NCBI GenBank assembly: GCA_041590855.1
Contig: JBFHTA010000007.1
Location: forward strand, 1-33,066
Origin: Litoribrevibacter sp041590855
Lineage (GTDB): Bacteria; Pseudomonadota; Gammaproteobacteria; Pseudomonadales; Litoribrevibacteraceae
Direction: 5' to 3'
Length of the DNA: 33,066 nucleotides
Shown: positions 22,653 through 30,828 of the stretch, piece after piece
Layout: each line of letters begins with the position of its first letter
Position numbering within the stretch: the stretch's first letter is position 1
Position numbers and translations under genes: made by a program
The notes under the pieces: model-generated
Seen by the model: the letters and a program-made list of their open reading frames with translations, nothing else
The model's database searches: none
Told to the model about the DNA's origin: nothing

Positions 22653-23680
22653 TAGTTTTCACCATCCTTAACTGCAAATTCAACATCCTGCTTATGGGCT
22701 CCCAGCATTAGGTTTCTGGCAACATCTTTAACCGTTGCACCTTCATACAACACTTGGTACAAGCCAGATACCAGAGGCATGTAAACCCCCATCTCTTCAG
22801 CTTTATCGTAGACGATTTTGAGCGTATTGATACCCTCCGCCACTTCACCTAACTCTTCCACCGCCTGCTCCAGGCTTTTCCCTTTGCCAATGGCATAACC
22901 AACGCGGTAATTGCGGCTAAGCGGAGACATGCAGGTTACGATCAAATCTCCAACACCGGACAATCCCAGGAAGGTCATAGGATTAGCCCCTAGCTGTACA
23001 GCAAACCGGCTCATTTCTGCCAAACTTCGCGTAACCAACATACTCTTGGTATTCTCGCCCAAGCCCAGCGCGGCCGCCAATCCTGAAATAATGGCATAAA
23101 TGTTTTTCAGTGCGCCACCTAATTCAACACCGTAATTATCCTGGCTGGCATAGACTCTGAAATAATCATTACTTAAGATTTTTTGAACAAATTGACACTG
23201 TTCCTGATGCTCTGACGCAATCACTGAGGCCGTTAAATGTCGTTTGGCGATTTCTTTCGCCAGATTCGGCCCACTCAGCACACCCACCCTATCTGTGTGA
23301 AGCTCTTCCTGAATGATTTGGCTCATCAACTTAAACGTTGAAACTTCAATACCTTTGGTAGTACTGACAAAGAATTGAGAGTCATTGGTAAACGGGCGAA
23401 TTTGAGAAATGACAGAACGGAACGATTTACTAGGGATGGAAACAAATACCACTTTGGCGTCTGTTACAGCCAATTCAAGATCTGTGGTTGGAACAAGGTT
23501 CTCATCCAGATGATAATCCGGCATGTAACGTTGATTCTGACGGGTTACTAATATTTCTTCAACGGTCTCCGGATTACGCATCCACTGATACACTTGATGA
23601 CCGTTTTCTGCAGCAATGTTAGCGACTGCCGTTCCAAAACTACCGCCACCTAACACGGCGATTTTGACTGATTCAGTCAT
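22652..23680 (-). CDS. gpsA: Glycerol-3-phosphate dehydrogenase [NAD(P)+] GpsA
   Basis: GpsA reduces dihydroxyacetone phosphate to sn-glycerol 3-phosphate, the backbone for phospholipid synthesis, in the cytosol. The 342 residues are of normal length. The Rossmann nucleotide loop GGGSFGTA lies at 11-18, STTKGIE at 107-113, SGPNLAKEIA at 136-145, and the catalytic Lys192 in GGALKNIYAI. It lies 46 nt downstream of the STAS gene and overlaps the DUF4389 gene by one base, so it seems to be transcribed in the signalling gene cluster, though a promoter of its own in the preceding gene cannot be excluded. Confidence 0.97.
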   Translation of the reverse strand: MTESVKIAVLGGGSFGTAVANIAAENGHQVYQWMRNPETVEEILVTRQNQRYMPDYHLDENLVPTTDLELAVTDAKVVFVSIPSKSFRSVISQIRPFTNDSQFFVSTTKGIEVSTFKLMSQIIQEELHTDRVGVLSGPNLAKEIAKRHLTASVIASEHQEQCQFVQKILSNDYFRVYASQDNYGVELGGALKNIYAIISGLAAALGLGENTKSMLVTRSLAEMSRFAVQLGANPMTFLGLSGVGDLIVTCMSPLSRNYRVGYAIGKGKSLEQAVEELGEVAEGINTLKIVYDKAEEMGVYMPLVSGLYQVLYEGATVKDVARNLMLGAHKQDVEFAVKDGEN

Positions 23681-23726
23681 GAAAAATCCTATGAAAAAAA
23701 TAAGTTAAAACTAAAGAAACCACCAA

Positions 23727-24221
23727 CTAACCGTGTTTACAGTCACTTTCCAGGGTATATACCAGGTCTTTAAAGGTTTCTTTATTAGATTCGTTCATGG
23801 CCATTAAAATTTTATGTGCTTCCAGCACTTTCTGATGAACAACATCTTCACTGCCAACAATAACTGGCAGCTCACTAAGGTTTATGGGGGTGGTAAGAGG
23901 TTCATTCAAGATCACAAATACTTGATGAAAGCCCATACTTTCCAGAATACGGGTGATATCCGCATTGGTTGATATGATGGTAGGAATCAGATGGTGCTTT
24001 TTACGTGCAAGAACGGAAATTTTGGCCAGAAGCCCAAGAGAAGTACTGTCAATGCCTTCGGTTTCAGTTAGGTCGATCAGTACTGCTTTTAATTGATCAC
24101 TGCGACACATGGATTCAAGAAAATCATCCAGGGTGGCGCATAATGTAAGTCGCACATCACCAATAAACTTAAGAATGTATGTGCCTTCCTTCTCTGAAAC
24201 GAGAATTCTACCGTTTTCCAT
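23727..24221 (-). CDS. STAS-domain anti-sigma factor antagonist, HsbA-like
   Basis: This 164-residue protein has an N-terminal STAS domain (about 1-100) with a strand-rich start and the phosphorylation-loop motif IDLTETEGIDSTSLGLLAKI, where Ser59 is the likely acceptor. A further 60 residues of helical, partly acidic tail follow. The partner upstream is a response regulator with a PP2C-type phosphatase domain, 1 nt away. This pair, with the LTETxGxDSTxLG motif, resembles HsbR-HsbA of Pseudomonas, where the phosphorylation state of HsbA directs it to the anti-sigma factor FlgM or to the diguanylate cyclase HsbD. HsbR-like kinase activity and these targets are inferred; neither target is encoded here. 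Confidence 0.85.
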   Translation of the reverse strand: MENGRILVSEKEGTYILKFIGDVRLTLCATLDDFLESMCRSDQLKAVLIDLTETEGIDSTSLGLLAKISVLARKKHHLIPTIISTNADITRILESMGFHQVFVILNEPLTTPINLSELPVIVGSEDVVHQKVLEAHKILMAMNESNKETFKDLVYTLESDCKHG

Positions 24222-24222
24222 A

Positions 24223-25407
24223 TTACATCCGACGAGTCAAACTCAGAATAGCAATATCATCTGGAGCATCCTGAACACTTTTTAGTTTCAAGCTTTCACA
24301 GATAGCATCAATATTATCCGCTCCGGACGCTACAACATCCAATAAAAACTGCTCTTTTTCCAGTAAGCTTTTGGCACCCATTAACTCAAGCACGCCATCC
24401 GAAAAGGTAATCAAGGCAAAATCATCAGACTTGATATCCAGTTCTTGCTGTGAGTATTCAGCCTCTTCAAATAAGCCTACTGCAAATCCACCGTTATTGG
24501 AAAGAAATTCGCACCGCCCACCACTCTTAAGAATGGGTAATGGCAAGTGGCCTCCAATGCTGTAGACCAAGGTATTTTGTTTTTTATCCAACACCCCATA
24601 AAAAATGGTGAGGTGCTTGCCCATTCCGGTTTCCAGCAATTCTTTATTGATGCGCTCCAGCACCAAAGCGGGCTGCAGAATATCATCTTTACCATGCTTC
24701 TTGTACGACTTTCGAAGTCGAATGGTTAGATTTTTCAACAGTACGGTAACAAAGGCAGAAGAAGCGCCATGACCGGAAACATCAGCCATATACAACAACA
24801 CTTTATCTTCAGTAATTCGAAAATAGTCGACAAAATCGCCACTTAAATACAAGGAAGGGTAGAGTCTGTGCTGAATGCGATATTGACCTGCCTCATATTC
24901 CTGACGAGGTAACATGCGCTGCTGAATGTGACGGCCCGCTTTTTGATCTTGTTTAAGCAGAGAAATACGTTCCCGTAATTCCTGATTAGCTGCTTCCAGC
25001 TCTTCTCGATACAACCTGTTTTGATCAATGAGCTTTTTCTTCTCAAGACACTGTTCAATGGAATGAACCAGAATTTCCATATCTACAACCGGTTTTACAA
25101 TGTAATCAGAGGCCCCCAAACGGAGCGCCTGAACAACGTCGGTCATCACACCCGCACCGGAAACCACAATAACCGGCGTTTCAGGTGAAGATCTCTTGAT
25201 TTCAGAAAGAACCGTCAACCCGTCCATCTTGGGCATACGTAAATCACAAAGCACTACATCCGGCTGACTGTTGTTGAATAGTGCCAGTCCCGCTCCGCCA
25301 TCCGAGGCTTCATCTACGATATAACCACTGTCTTCAAGATACGCAACCAAACTGCTTCTTACTGCGTCATCATCATCAATAATTAAAATTTTGCCTGTTA
25401 CCGTCAT
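24223..25407 (-). CDS. Response regulator with PP2C/SpoIIE phosphatase output, HsbR-like
   Basis: The 394 residues are a receiver domain (1-120), a coiled linker (about 125-165) and a PP2C/SpoIIE serine phosphatase domain (about 175-394). The receiver has the acidic pocket DDDD at 11-14, phosphoacceptor Asp55 (CDLRMPKMDG) and Lys105. The phosphatase has metal-binding aspartates in LSGDFVDYF and LYMADVSGHGASSAF and ITFSDGVLEL near the end. It should remove phosphate from the adjacent STAS protein in response to a phosphorelay; no histidine kinase is in the window. Unlike P. aeruginosa HsbR, I see no C-terminal serine-kinase (HATPase) domain, so a kinase partner must lie elsewhere. AAGGA precedes the ATG. 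Confidence 0.92.
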   Translation of the reverse strand: MTVTGKILIIDDDDAVRSSLVAYLEDSGYIVDEASDGGAGLALFNNSQPDVVLCDLRMPKMDGLTVLSEIKRSSPETPVIVVSGAGVMTDVVQALRLGASDYIVKPVVDMEILVHSIEQCLEKKKLIDQNRLYREELEAANQELRERISLLKQDQKAGRHIQQRMLPRQEYEAGQYRIQHRLYPSLYLSGDFVDYFRITEDKVLLYMADVSGHGASSAFVTVLLKNLTIRLRKSYKKHGKDDILQPALVLERINKELLETGMGKHLTIFYGVLDKKQNTLVYSIGGHLPLPILKSGGRCEFLSNNGGFAVGLFEEAEYSQQELDIKSDDFALITFSDGVLELMGAKSLLEKEQFLLDVVASGADNIDAICESLKLKSVQDAPDDIAILSLTRRM

Positions 25408-25482
25408 TAGGCATCCTTTCCTTTCAGTGCATCTGTTCAGAGAGTCGTTCTAAAACCAAAGGCAATCTAACACTCCCTGCTA

Positions 25483-25513
25483 AGAATAGCACCCTAATCA
25501 GGAGAAATGACAA
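25483..25513 (-). promoter_or_regulatory. Possible promoter of the response regulator operon
   Basis: On the minus strand TTGTCA (25513-25508) is 5 of 6 to the -35 consensus, and TATTCT (25488-25483) preceded by TGC forms an extended -10. The spacer of 19 nt is longer than ideal. The leader would be about 70 nt. Confidence 0.3.
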
Positions 25514-25570
25514 TCAGCGCACAAATCTCTCGATTCTTCGTGCGTCTTATCTGACAAATTTTGCCCTTTC

Positions 25571-25599
25571 TTTACACGGAGCTAAACTAGCAGTATAAA
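25571..25599 (+). promoter_or_regulatory. Sigma-70 promoter of the PilZ gene
   Basis: TTTACA at 25571-25576 and TATAAA at 25594-25599, each 5 of 6 to consensus, are separated by exactly 17 nt. The predicted start near 25606 leaves a leader of about 35 nt before the PilZ ATG at 25642. Confidence 0.75.
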
Positions 25600-25641
25600 G
25601 TGGTCTAAATACAAGAAAAATAAATACCGAACAGAGGTATT

Positions 25642-25941
25642 ATGATGTTGGCTCGCGACTATCAAGAAAAAAGAAACTTCATTCGTATGCAGATGGACGT
25701 ACCTGCGACGATTACCCTTCAACAAACCGGACAAGTTATACAGGCACGCTGCCTGGACTTAAGTGGCAACGGCATGTTGCTATCATCGCCTGAGGCCATT
25801 GCCGAAGAGTCGATATTCCATATTGTCATTTCATCCACTCGCCCAAATTTGCCACCTTTGGAAGCAGAAGTAAGATGTACTCGCTGCCTTAAGCGAGAAG
25901 ACGACTTTGAGATCGGTGTTTTAATCGAAGACATCAACTAA
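25642..25941 (+). CDS. PilZ-domain protein (c-di-GMP receptor candidate)
   Basis: This 99-residue protein is a single PilZ domain. The N-terminal arginine motif appears as EKRNFIRMQMDVPATI, with the R-x3-R pattern at KRNFIRM (Arg15, Arg19), and the DxSxxG motif appears as LDLSGNGMLL. These bind cyclic di-GMP in the family, so it is predicted to bind the nucleotide and act by protein contact. It ends ...FEIGVLIEDIN, the usual last strand. GAGG lies 6-8 nt before the ATG; the next codon is also ATG. It is divergent from the response regulator-phosphatase gene with 234 bp between them, and has its own good promoter and terminator. Confidence 0.93.
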   Translation: MMLARDYQEKRNFIRMQMDVPATITLQQTGQVIQARCLDLSGNGMLLSSPEAIAEESIFHIVISSTRPNLPPLEAEVRCTRCLKREDDFEIGVLIEDIN

Positions 25942-25966
25942 AAAAGGGCTCATCAGAGCCCTTTTT
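25941..25966. terminator. Bidirectional terminator between pilZ and mlaA
   Basis: AAAAAGGGCTC and GAGCCCTTTTT form an 11-bp stem with an ATCA loop, starting at the last base of the PilZ stop codon. The A/T arms provide a T run on both strands, for two convergent genes. Confidence 0.93.
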
Positions 25967-26009
25967 GTTTGCCTTACTGCGCCCTCGTTTGAGTGACGTT
26001 TAGTGTTGC

Positions 26010-26747
26010 TTATTCCGGCAAATCATCAAAATCATTCATTGAATCTGCAAACGGGTCTTCCACAGCACCGTCTTGCACTTTGAATTCCCGTGTTTGCAAA
26101 TACGCATCACGTAAGAACACGTACTTATCATCACCAAACACCACCCGCTCGGCCGCCAGCAAATCGGCGCGCTTATCAATGGCATTAAGCCCAGTCAGCC
26201 CTAGACGGGTATCTGGATGCACTTCTTCATTAAGTGGCGGATAACTCATTGGATTGGTATACATATCACCTACCCGACCAACGGTATCTCTAACAGTACT
26301 TGGCCCAAAAACCGGAAGCATCAAATACGGCCCATTCGGAACGCCCCAGTATCCAAGAGTTTGACCAAAATCTTCATCTCTCTCATAAATACCAGCATCT
26401 GTAGCCACATCCACCAGACCGAACCAACCCACTGTAGAATTTAACGCAAATCGACTGATACTTACTCCCGCCCCTTCAAACTTAAGTTGCAGAAGATTAT
26501 TGACTGTATTCTCCAACTCACCCAAATTTCTGAAGAAGTTAGTTACCCCCTGATCCGCCATGGACGGCATGACAAAGCGATACCCTTCTGCCACCGGCTT
26601 GGCGATATAGGTGTCCAACCACTCGTTGAAGGTAAAAACAGATCGGTTAAATGACTCCCAAGGATCAGGGTCTTCGTATTCATTCGTCTCGGCAAAGACG
26701 TTTAAAGAAATAAGAAACAGAAATAGAGAGAAAACAGATTTCAACAC
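26010..26747 (-). CDS. mlaA: MlaA (VacJ)-family phospholipid transport protein without lipobox
   Basis: MlaA is the outer-membrane part of the Mla system that removes phospholipids from the outer leaflet. The 245 residues contain the family signature DPWESFNRSVFTFNEWLDTY near the start of the mature protein, NFFRNLGELENTVNNLLQLK, and GYWGVPNGPYLMLPVFGPSTVRDTVG. The N-terminus is a signal peptide (about 1-19) that ends in NVFA before ETNEYEDPD. There is no cysteine at the expected lipobox, so it looks cleaved by signal peptidase I rather than being a lipoprotein. The acidic C-terminus (DPFADSMNDFDDLPE) is typical of the gammaproteobacterial type. It stands alone, without other mla genes. Confidence 0.95.
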   Translation of the reverse strand: MLKSVFSLFLFLISLNVFAETNEYEDPDPWESFNRSVFTFNEWLDTYIAKPVAEGYRFVMPSMADQGVTNFFRNLGELENTVNNLLQLKFEGAGVSISRFALNSTVGWFGLVDVATDAGIYERDEDFGQTLGYWGVPNGPYLMLPVFGPSTVRDTVGRVGDMYTNPMSYPPLNEEVHPDTRLGLTGLNAIDKRADLLAAERVVFGDDKYVFLRDAYLQTREFKVQDGAVEDPFADSMNDFDDLPE

Positions 26748-26894
26748 AACATTCCTTATACAGAGTCCGTAAAGGCGACAAAGTACCGAGTCATCAAGGT
26801 ATTTACAAGAGGCGATTTCCTAAAATTAAAGGAGAGTCATACATTAAAATAGTTCGTTACACTTGGGAATTAAAGACTCGCAATATATTACCAA

Positions 26895-26926
26895 CGAAAA
26901 AAGGGAGCTTAGCGCTCCCTTCTTCG
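26895..26926 (-). terminator. Terminator of the porin gene
   Basis: On the minus strand AAGGGAGC and GCTCCCTT form an 8-bp stem with a short loop, followed by a run of T (A6 on the plus strand at 26897-26902). It is 17 nt beyond the porin stop codon. Confidence 0.88.
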
Positions 26927-26942
26927 TTCCAAGTTGATGTTC

Positions 26943-27953
26943 TTAGAACTTGTGCTCAAGACCTAGGCCGTAAACAGTCAACTCTGCATCCGCATCGTTT
27001 TCACCGTCGCCATAGTAAACATAAGTCTTTGTTTTCTTACCTAGCTTATAGTCAACACCCAAGGTGAACATTTCACCACCTTCGCCATCGATTGGGCCTT
27101 TTGTATCAACTGACTGATCAGAGCTTACGAACTGACCTTTAAAGGTAAATTTGTCCATTTTGTATGCAGCACTCAAAAGAAAACCGTTTTCATCGTAATC
27201 TTCGTTTGAATCAAGCTCACCTTCAGACTGCTGGAACAAAGCACCTAGAGTGATGTTATTGATGCTGTAGCCAGCCACTGCACGGATTGTGCTGATGCCT
27301 TTGTTCTCAGTTAAATCGTTCTCGTAAGCCAATGCCGCGTAGAAAGGATGTTTCTTGTATTTTTTGTCGCCTGCAATTAAAGCGATCGAAGTACCTTCAG
27401 CGATACCATCGCGAACTTCATCATCCACACCATCACCATCAGTATCGCGCTCAGCACCATCACCAACTTCGATCATAGTATCAATAGTGAACATATTAGC
27501 GAACATAGGAGATGTATAGCGGATTGCATTGTCTTGACGGTTCTCACCATCTAACAGGATGTTCATATCAACAACATCGCTGAACAGATCAACTTTACCC
27601 TGAGCCTTTTTAAGAGGCGTGTCCATATTACCTAGCTTCAATGTACCGAAGCCGCCTTTCAAGCCAACAAAAATGTCACGTTGCTTGAAAACATCATCTG
27701 AAGAACCACCGTCTTCCTGATCAGGAGAGATTTCATATTCCAATTGATAGATAGCAGTCAAACCGTAATCCAGCTCTGCATCACCTTTAAAACCTAGACG
27801 AGAGGCATGACTCTCTAGTTCCCAAGTGTCTTCACCAGTGTCAACATTACGAAGAGATACGTTCAATTTACCGTAGATAGTTGCATCAGCAATAGCAACA
27901 CCAGGAACAGCTACAGCAGCAGCGATTGCGAAAGGTAGTAGTTTACGCTTCAT
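26943..27953 (-). CDS. Gram-negative general porin
   Basis: This 336-residue outer-membrane protein begins with a signal peptide MKRKLLPFAIAAAVAVPGVAIA (cleaved after residue 22) and the mature start DATIYGKLNVSLRN, typical of trimeric 16-strand porins. SRLGFKGDAELDYGLTAIYQLEYE and FVGLKGGFGTLKLGNMDTPL (the second region lies at about 96-113) are classic porin segments, and it ends in a beta strand closing with Phe (LEHKF), the outer-membrane assembly signal. An acidic loop at 163-180 includes DTDGDGVDD. Substrate preference cannot be read. The long AT-rich leader and own terminator suggest a separately regulated, abundant protein. Confidence 0.93.
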   Translation of the reverse strand: MKRKLLPFAIAAAVAVPGVAIADATIYGKLNVSLRNVDTGEDTWELESHASRLGFKGDAELDYGLTAIYQLEYEISPDQEDGGSSDDVFKQRDIFVGLKGGFGTLKLGNMDTPLKKAQGKVDLFSDVVDMNILLDGENRQDNAIRYTSPMFANMFTIDTMIEVGDGAERDTDGDGVDDEVRDGIAEGTSIALIAGDKKYKKHPFYAALAYENDLTENKGISTIRAVAGYSINNITLGALFQQSEGELDSNEDYDENGFLLSAAYKMDKFTFKGQFVSSDQSVDTKGPIDGEGGEMFTLGVDYKLGKKTKTYVYYGDGENDADAELTVYGLGLEHKF

Positions 27954-28195
27954 TTTATGCTTCCCATAAAAATAGTTAAGTGCATTACATTTATTAACTC
28001 AGAGTCTGTGCTCGTCTGATGAAGCGTATTCTTGTGCTTTAATGTTACAGATGAATAAAAAAAATATTACATATATATTTCAGTTATAACTATTTGCAAT
28101 TCCCTTTTCTAACGCGGCTTTTTCCGACTCAACCCTAGGAGAGTCTATCAATCCGAGATAGAATCCCTCCCTGATTTTTTAATTGGGACCCTTAT

Positions 28196-29110
28196 ATGGC
28201 TAAGAAACATAAGCATAAACCGTTATGGCACCCTGCTCTTATTCCATCCTGGATGATCGTTTTTATTCTCTATCTGGTTTCATTATTACCAATGAGCTGG
28301 AAGCAAAGCTTTGGAGAAAAGCTGGGAAGATTTGCTTATAAAAAAGTCAATGGCCGCAGAAAAGTTGGAAAAAAGAACATCGCAGGCTGTTTCCCTGAGT
28401 TGTCAGAAGAAGAGCAAGACAAGTTAGTTGAAGACACCTTTATTGCTTGCTCCAAAGGTTTTTTGGAAACCACCCACTCCTGGTGGGGAAATGTTGATCC
28501 CTACATCGACAACCTGATTATTACTGGCCAGGAACACCTGGAAGAAGCTAAAAAACGTGGCAAAGGCGTGTTCCTGATCGGCGGTCACTTCAGTATTTTT
28601 GACATTGCATTACCCTTCTTTGCAGCCCAGCTAAACAAGCCTGGCTACATGTATCGCCCGAATGATAACCCGGTGATTGATCGTATGATTGAACGAGGTC
28701 GAAGACGTCACTTCAACATCCAAGGGTTTGATAAATACCAATTGAAAGACATGATTCAATACATGAAAGAAGGTGGCTCTGTCTGGTATGCTCCGGATCA
28801 GGACTTTGGCCGAAAGTGCGAAGTATTTGTGCCTTTCTTTGGTGTTAACGCGGGATGCATAACTACCCCAAGTTGGATAGCCAGAGAGTCTGGAGCAACA
28901 GTCATGCAGGTAAGCCAATTCAGGCACCCTAATGGCCAATATGAAATATGTTTCTCGCCGATTCTGGAAGACTTCGGACAAAATGAAGAGCAAGATGCCG
29001 CCACCTGGAATCAACATTTAGAAGCCGCTATTCGAAAGCATCCGGATCAATACCTTTGGCTACATAAGCGTTTCAAAACACGAAAACCCGGTGAAGCGCC
29101 CTTCTATTAA
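28196..29110 (+). CDS. lpxL: LpxL/HtrB-type lysophospholipid (lipid A) acyltransferase
   Basis: This 304-residue protein is an inner-membrane acyltransferase of the LpxL/LpxM family, which adds a secondary acyl chain to lipid A precursors. An N-terminal membrane segment (about 18-34) is followed by the catalytic H-x4-D (His131, Asp136) in LIGGHFSIFDIALP, then YRPNDNPVIDRMIERGRRR, YAPDQDFGRKCEVFVPFFG and YLWLHKRFKTR near the end, as in LpxL. Paralogues LpxM and LpxP share these motifs, so the exact acyl position is uncertain. The ATG follows GGGACC. A TCTATC/GATAGA inverted repeat at 28144-28162 lies about 35 nt before the start; the 242-bp gap behind also carries the porin leader. Confidence 0.88.
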   Translation: MAKKHKHKPLWHPALIPSWMIVFILYLVSLLPMSWKQSFGEKLGRFAYKKVNGRRKVGKKNIAGCFPELSEEEQDKLVEDTFIACSKGFLETTHSWWGNVDPYIDNLIITGQEHLEEAKKRGKGVFLIGGHFSIFDIALPFFAAQLNKPGYMYRPNDNPVIDRMIERGRRRHFNIQGFDKYQLKDMIQYMKEGGSVWYAPDQDFGRKCEVFVPFFGVNAGCITTPSWIARESGATVMQVSQFRHPNGQYEICFSPILEDFGQNEEQDAATWNQHLEAAIRKHPDQYLWLHKRFKTRKPGEAPFY

Positions 29111-29247
29111 ATAAATCTCTTCTTTGACTGCTGTTTGATAAATTCACTGACAGCATCAGACAATTATTAGGCCAAGCAACTAATATGATAGATGCAGTAT
29201 TCTTACGAATGCTGCGCCTTCACTTACTCAATTAATCGGAAAATACT

Positions 29248-30633
29248 GTGTCAAACCAAGCCTTCAGCTCACTCGACCTTCCTCAAAAGTTACTCAGCAA
29301 TTTGGATCAGCTTGGTTACAAAACCATGACCGAGATCCAGGCACTGAGTTTGCCAACCACGTTAGCGGGCAAAGACCTGATCGGGAAGGCAAAAACCGGC
29401 AGTGGTAAAACAGCCTCGTTTGGCATCCCAATTTTGACTCAACTGAATCCGAGGTTTTTTGGTGCCCAAGGACTTGTACTTTGTCCTACGCGTGAATTGG
29501 CGTCACAAGTGGCAACAGAAATCCGAAAGCTCGCCCGCTATTTATCCAACATTAAAGTTGTGACGCTATGTGGCGGCCAACCCATCGGCCCTCAAATTGC
29601 CTCACTTGAACACGGGGCGCATATTGTGGTGGGAACCCCCGGCCGGATTAAAGACCACTTAAGAAAAGGGACGCTAAAGCTCGAAAGCATCCAAACGTTC
29701 GTCCTGGATGAAGCAGATCGCATGCTGGACATGGGTTTCTTCGAAGACATTCATTACATCGCCGAATTTACCCCCCGAAAAAAACAAACACTGCTGTTCA
29801 GTGCCACCTTCCCTGGCGATATTGAAAACTTCAGTAAGAAGTTTCAGCATAAGCCCGTTTCGGTCGAAGTTGAAAGCAGTCACTCCCAACAACATATTCA
29901 GCAAGCCTTTTATAAGGTTGAAAAAGGCATTGAGCATAAAAATAAAGGCTTGGTTCGCATTCTAAGAAACTTCCAACCTGCACAAGCCATCGTATTCTGC
30001 AACACCAAACAAACCTGTAATGATGTCGCTGATTACCTAAAACAATGCGGCTACCTGGCTCTGTCACTACAGGGCGATATGGATCAAAGAGAGCGGGATT
30101 TAACTCTGGTGCGCTTTGCCAACCAAAGTGCGCACATTCTTGTCGCCACCGACGTTGCAGCACGCGGTATCGACATAGCCGGGCTGGACGCCGTCGTGAA
30201 CTATGACTTACCTCGCGATCCGGAAGTTTACGTCCACCGAATTGGCCGAACGGGTCGTGCCGGAGAGAGTGGCCATGCATTTAGCTTGTATCTAGGCTCG
30301 GAAAAAATGAAATACGATCTCATCAATAGCATGCAAGTTGATGAAATCGAAATCATCGAAATCGACAAACTCAAAGAGCATGGCCCACGACCGGAAAAAA
30401 CCACCATGGTTACACTGGCACTGGATGCAGGTAAGAAACACAAAATCCGCCCGGGGGACATCCTCGGGGCCCTAACCAAAGAAATTGGTATTCCGGGGGA
30501 CAGCATCGGCAAGATTAATATTTTTGATTTCACCAGTTACGTTGCAATTAAACGCCCTGAAGCCCGTGCTGCGCTAAACGGTTTAAGCGACGGTAAAATC
30601 AAAGGTAAGAAAATTAGAGTTCGCAGAATTTAG
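29248..30633 (+). CDS. dbpA: ATP-dependent RNA helicase DbpA
   Basis: DbpA is a DEAD-box helicase that helps assemble the large ribosomal subunit by acting on 23S rRNA. The 461 residues contain the Q motif region (about 7-33), AKTGSGKT (48-55), PTRELA (80-85), GTPGR (129-133), DEAD (154-157), SAT and, in the second domain, VATDVAARGID and HRIGRTGRAG. The C-terminal RNA-binding domain (about 390-461) contains KKHKIRPGDILGALTKEIGIP, typical of DbpA, which gives specificity for 23S helix 92. The start is a GTG; an in-frame ATG at codon 27 lies inside the Q motif and is too late. It follows lpxL after 137 nt in the same direction. Confidence 0.96.
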   Translation: MSNQAFSSLDLPQKLLSNLDQLGYKTMTEIQALSLPTTLAGKDLIGKAKTGSGKTASFGIPILTQLNPRFFGAQGLVLCPTRELASQVATEIRKLARYLSNIKVVTLCGGQPIGPQIASLEHGAHIVVGTPGRIKDHLRKGTLKLESIQTFVLDEADRMLDMGFFEDIHYIAEFTPRKKQTLLFSATFPGDIENFSKKFQHKPVSVEVESSHSQQHIQQAFYKVEKGIEHKNKGLVRILRNFQPAQAIVFCNTKQTCNDVADYLKQCGYLALSLQGDMDQRERDLTLVRFANQSAHILVATDVAARGIDIAGLDAVVNYDLPRDPEVYVHRIGRTGRAGESGHAFSLYLGSEKMKYDLINSMQVDEIEIIEIDKLKEHGPRPEKTTMVTLALDAGKKHKIRPGDILGALTKEIGIPGDSIGKINIFDFTSYVAIKRPEARAALNGLSDGKIKGKKIRVRRI

Positions 30634-30650
30634 GGGCCTTTAAAGCCCCC
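30633..30650 (+). terminator. Weak hairpin after dbpA
   Basis: GGGGC and GCCCC form a 5-bp stem around CTTTAAA at the dbpA stop codon. There is no T run, so it may be a weak or Rho-assisted stop. Confidence 0.35.
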
Positions 30651-30828
30651 ATTCCCTACTCTCTGAATGCCTTGTACAACTAATTTTCATTGAGTTGATT
30701 TAAGCCAAGTAAACTGCAGATTTCTGTGGTCATTTGTGTCTACATCCACATCGGTATGATAGATTCCAGGCCACAAAATTTACTTGTGAACCTACTTGTG
30801 TGATCAATCAACTCAGGACCAAGCATTC

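Noticed and set aside
30781..30800. Repeated TACTTGTG before nhaD
   Set aside because: Only an 8-bp repeat with a 12-bp period; too short to call a site, and the TTG within it is a poor start codon.
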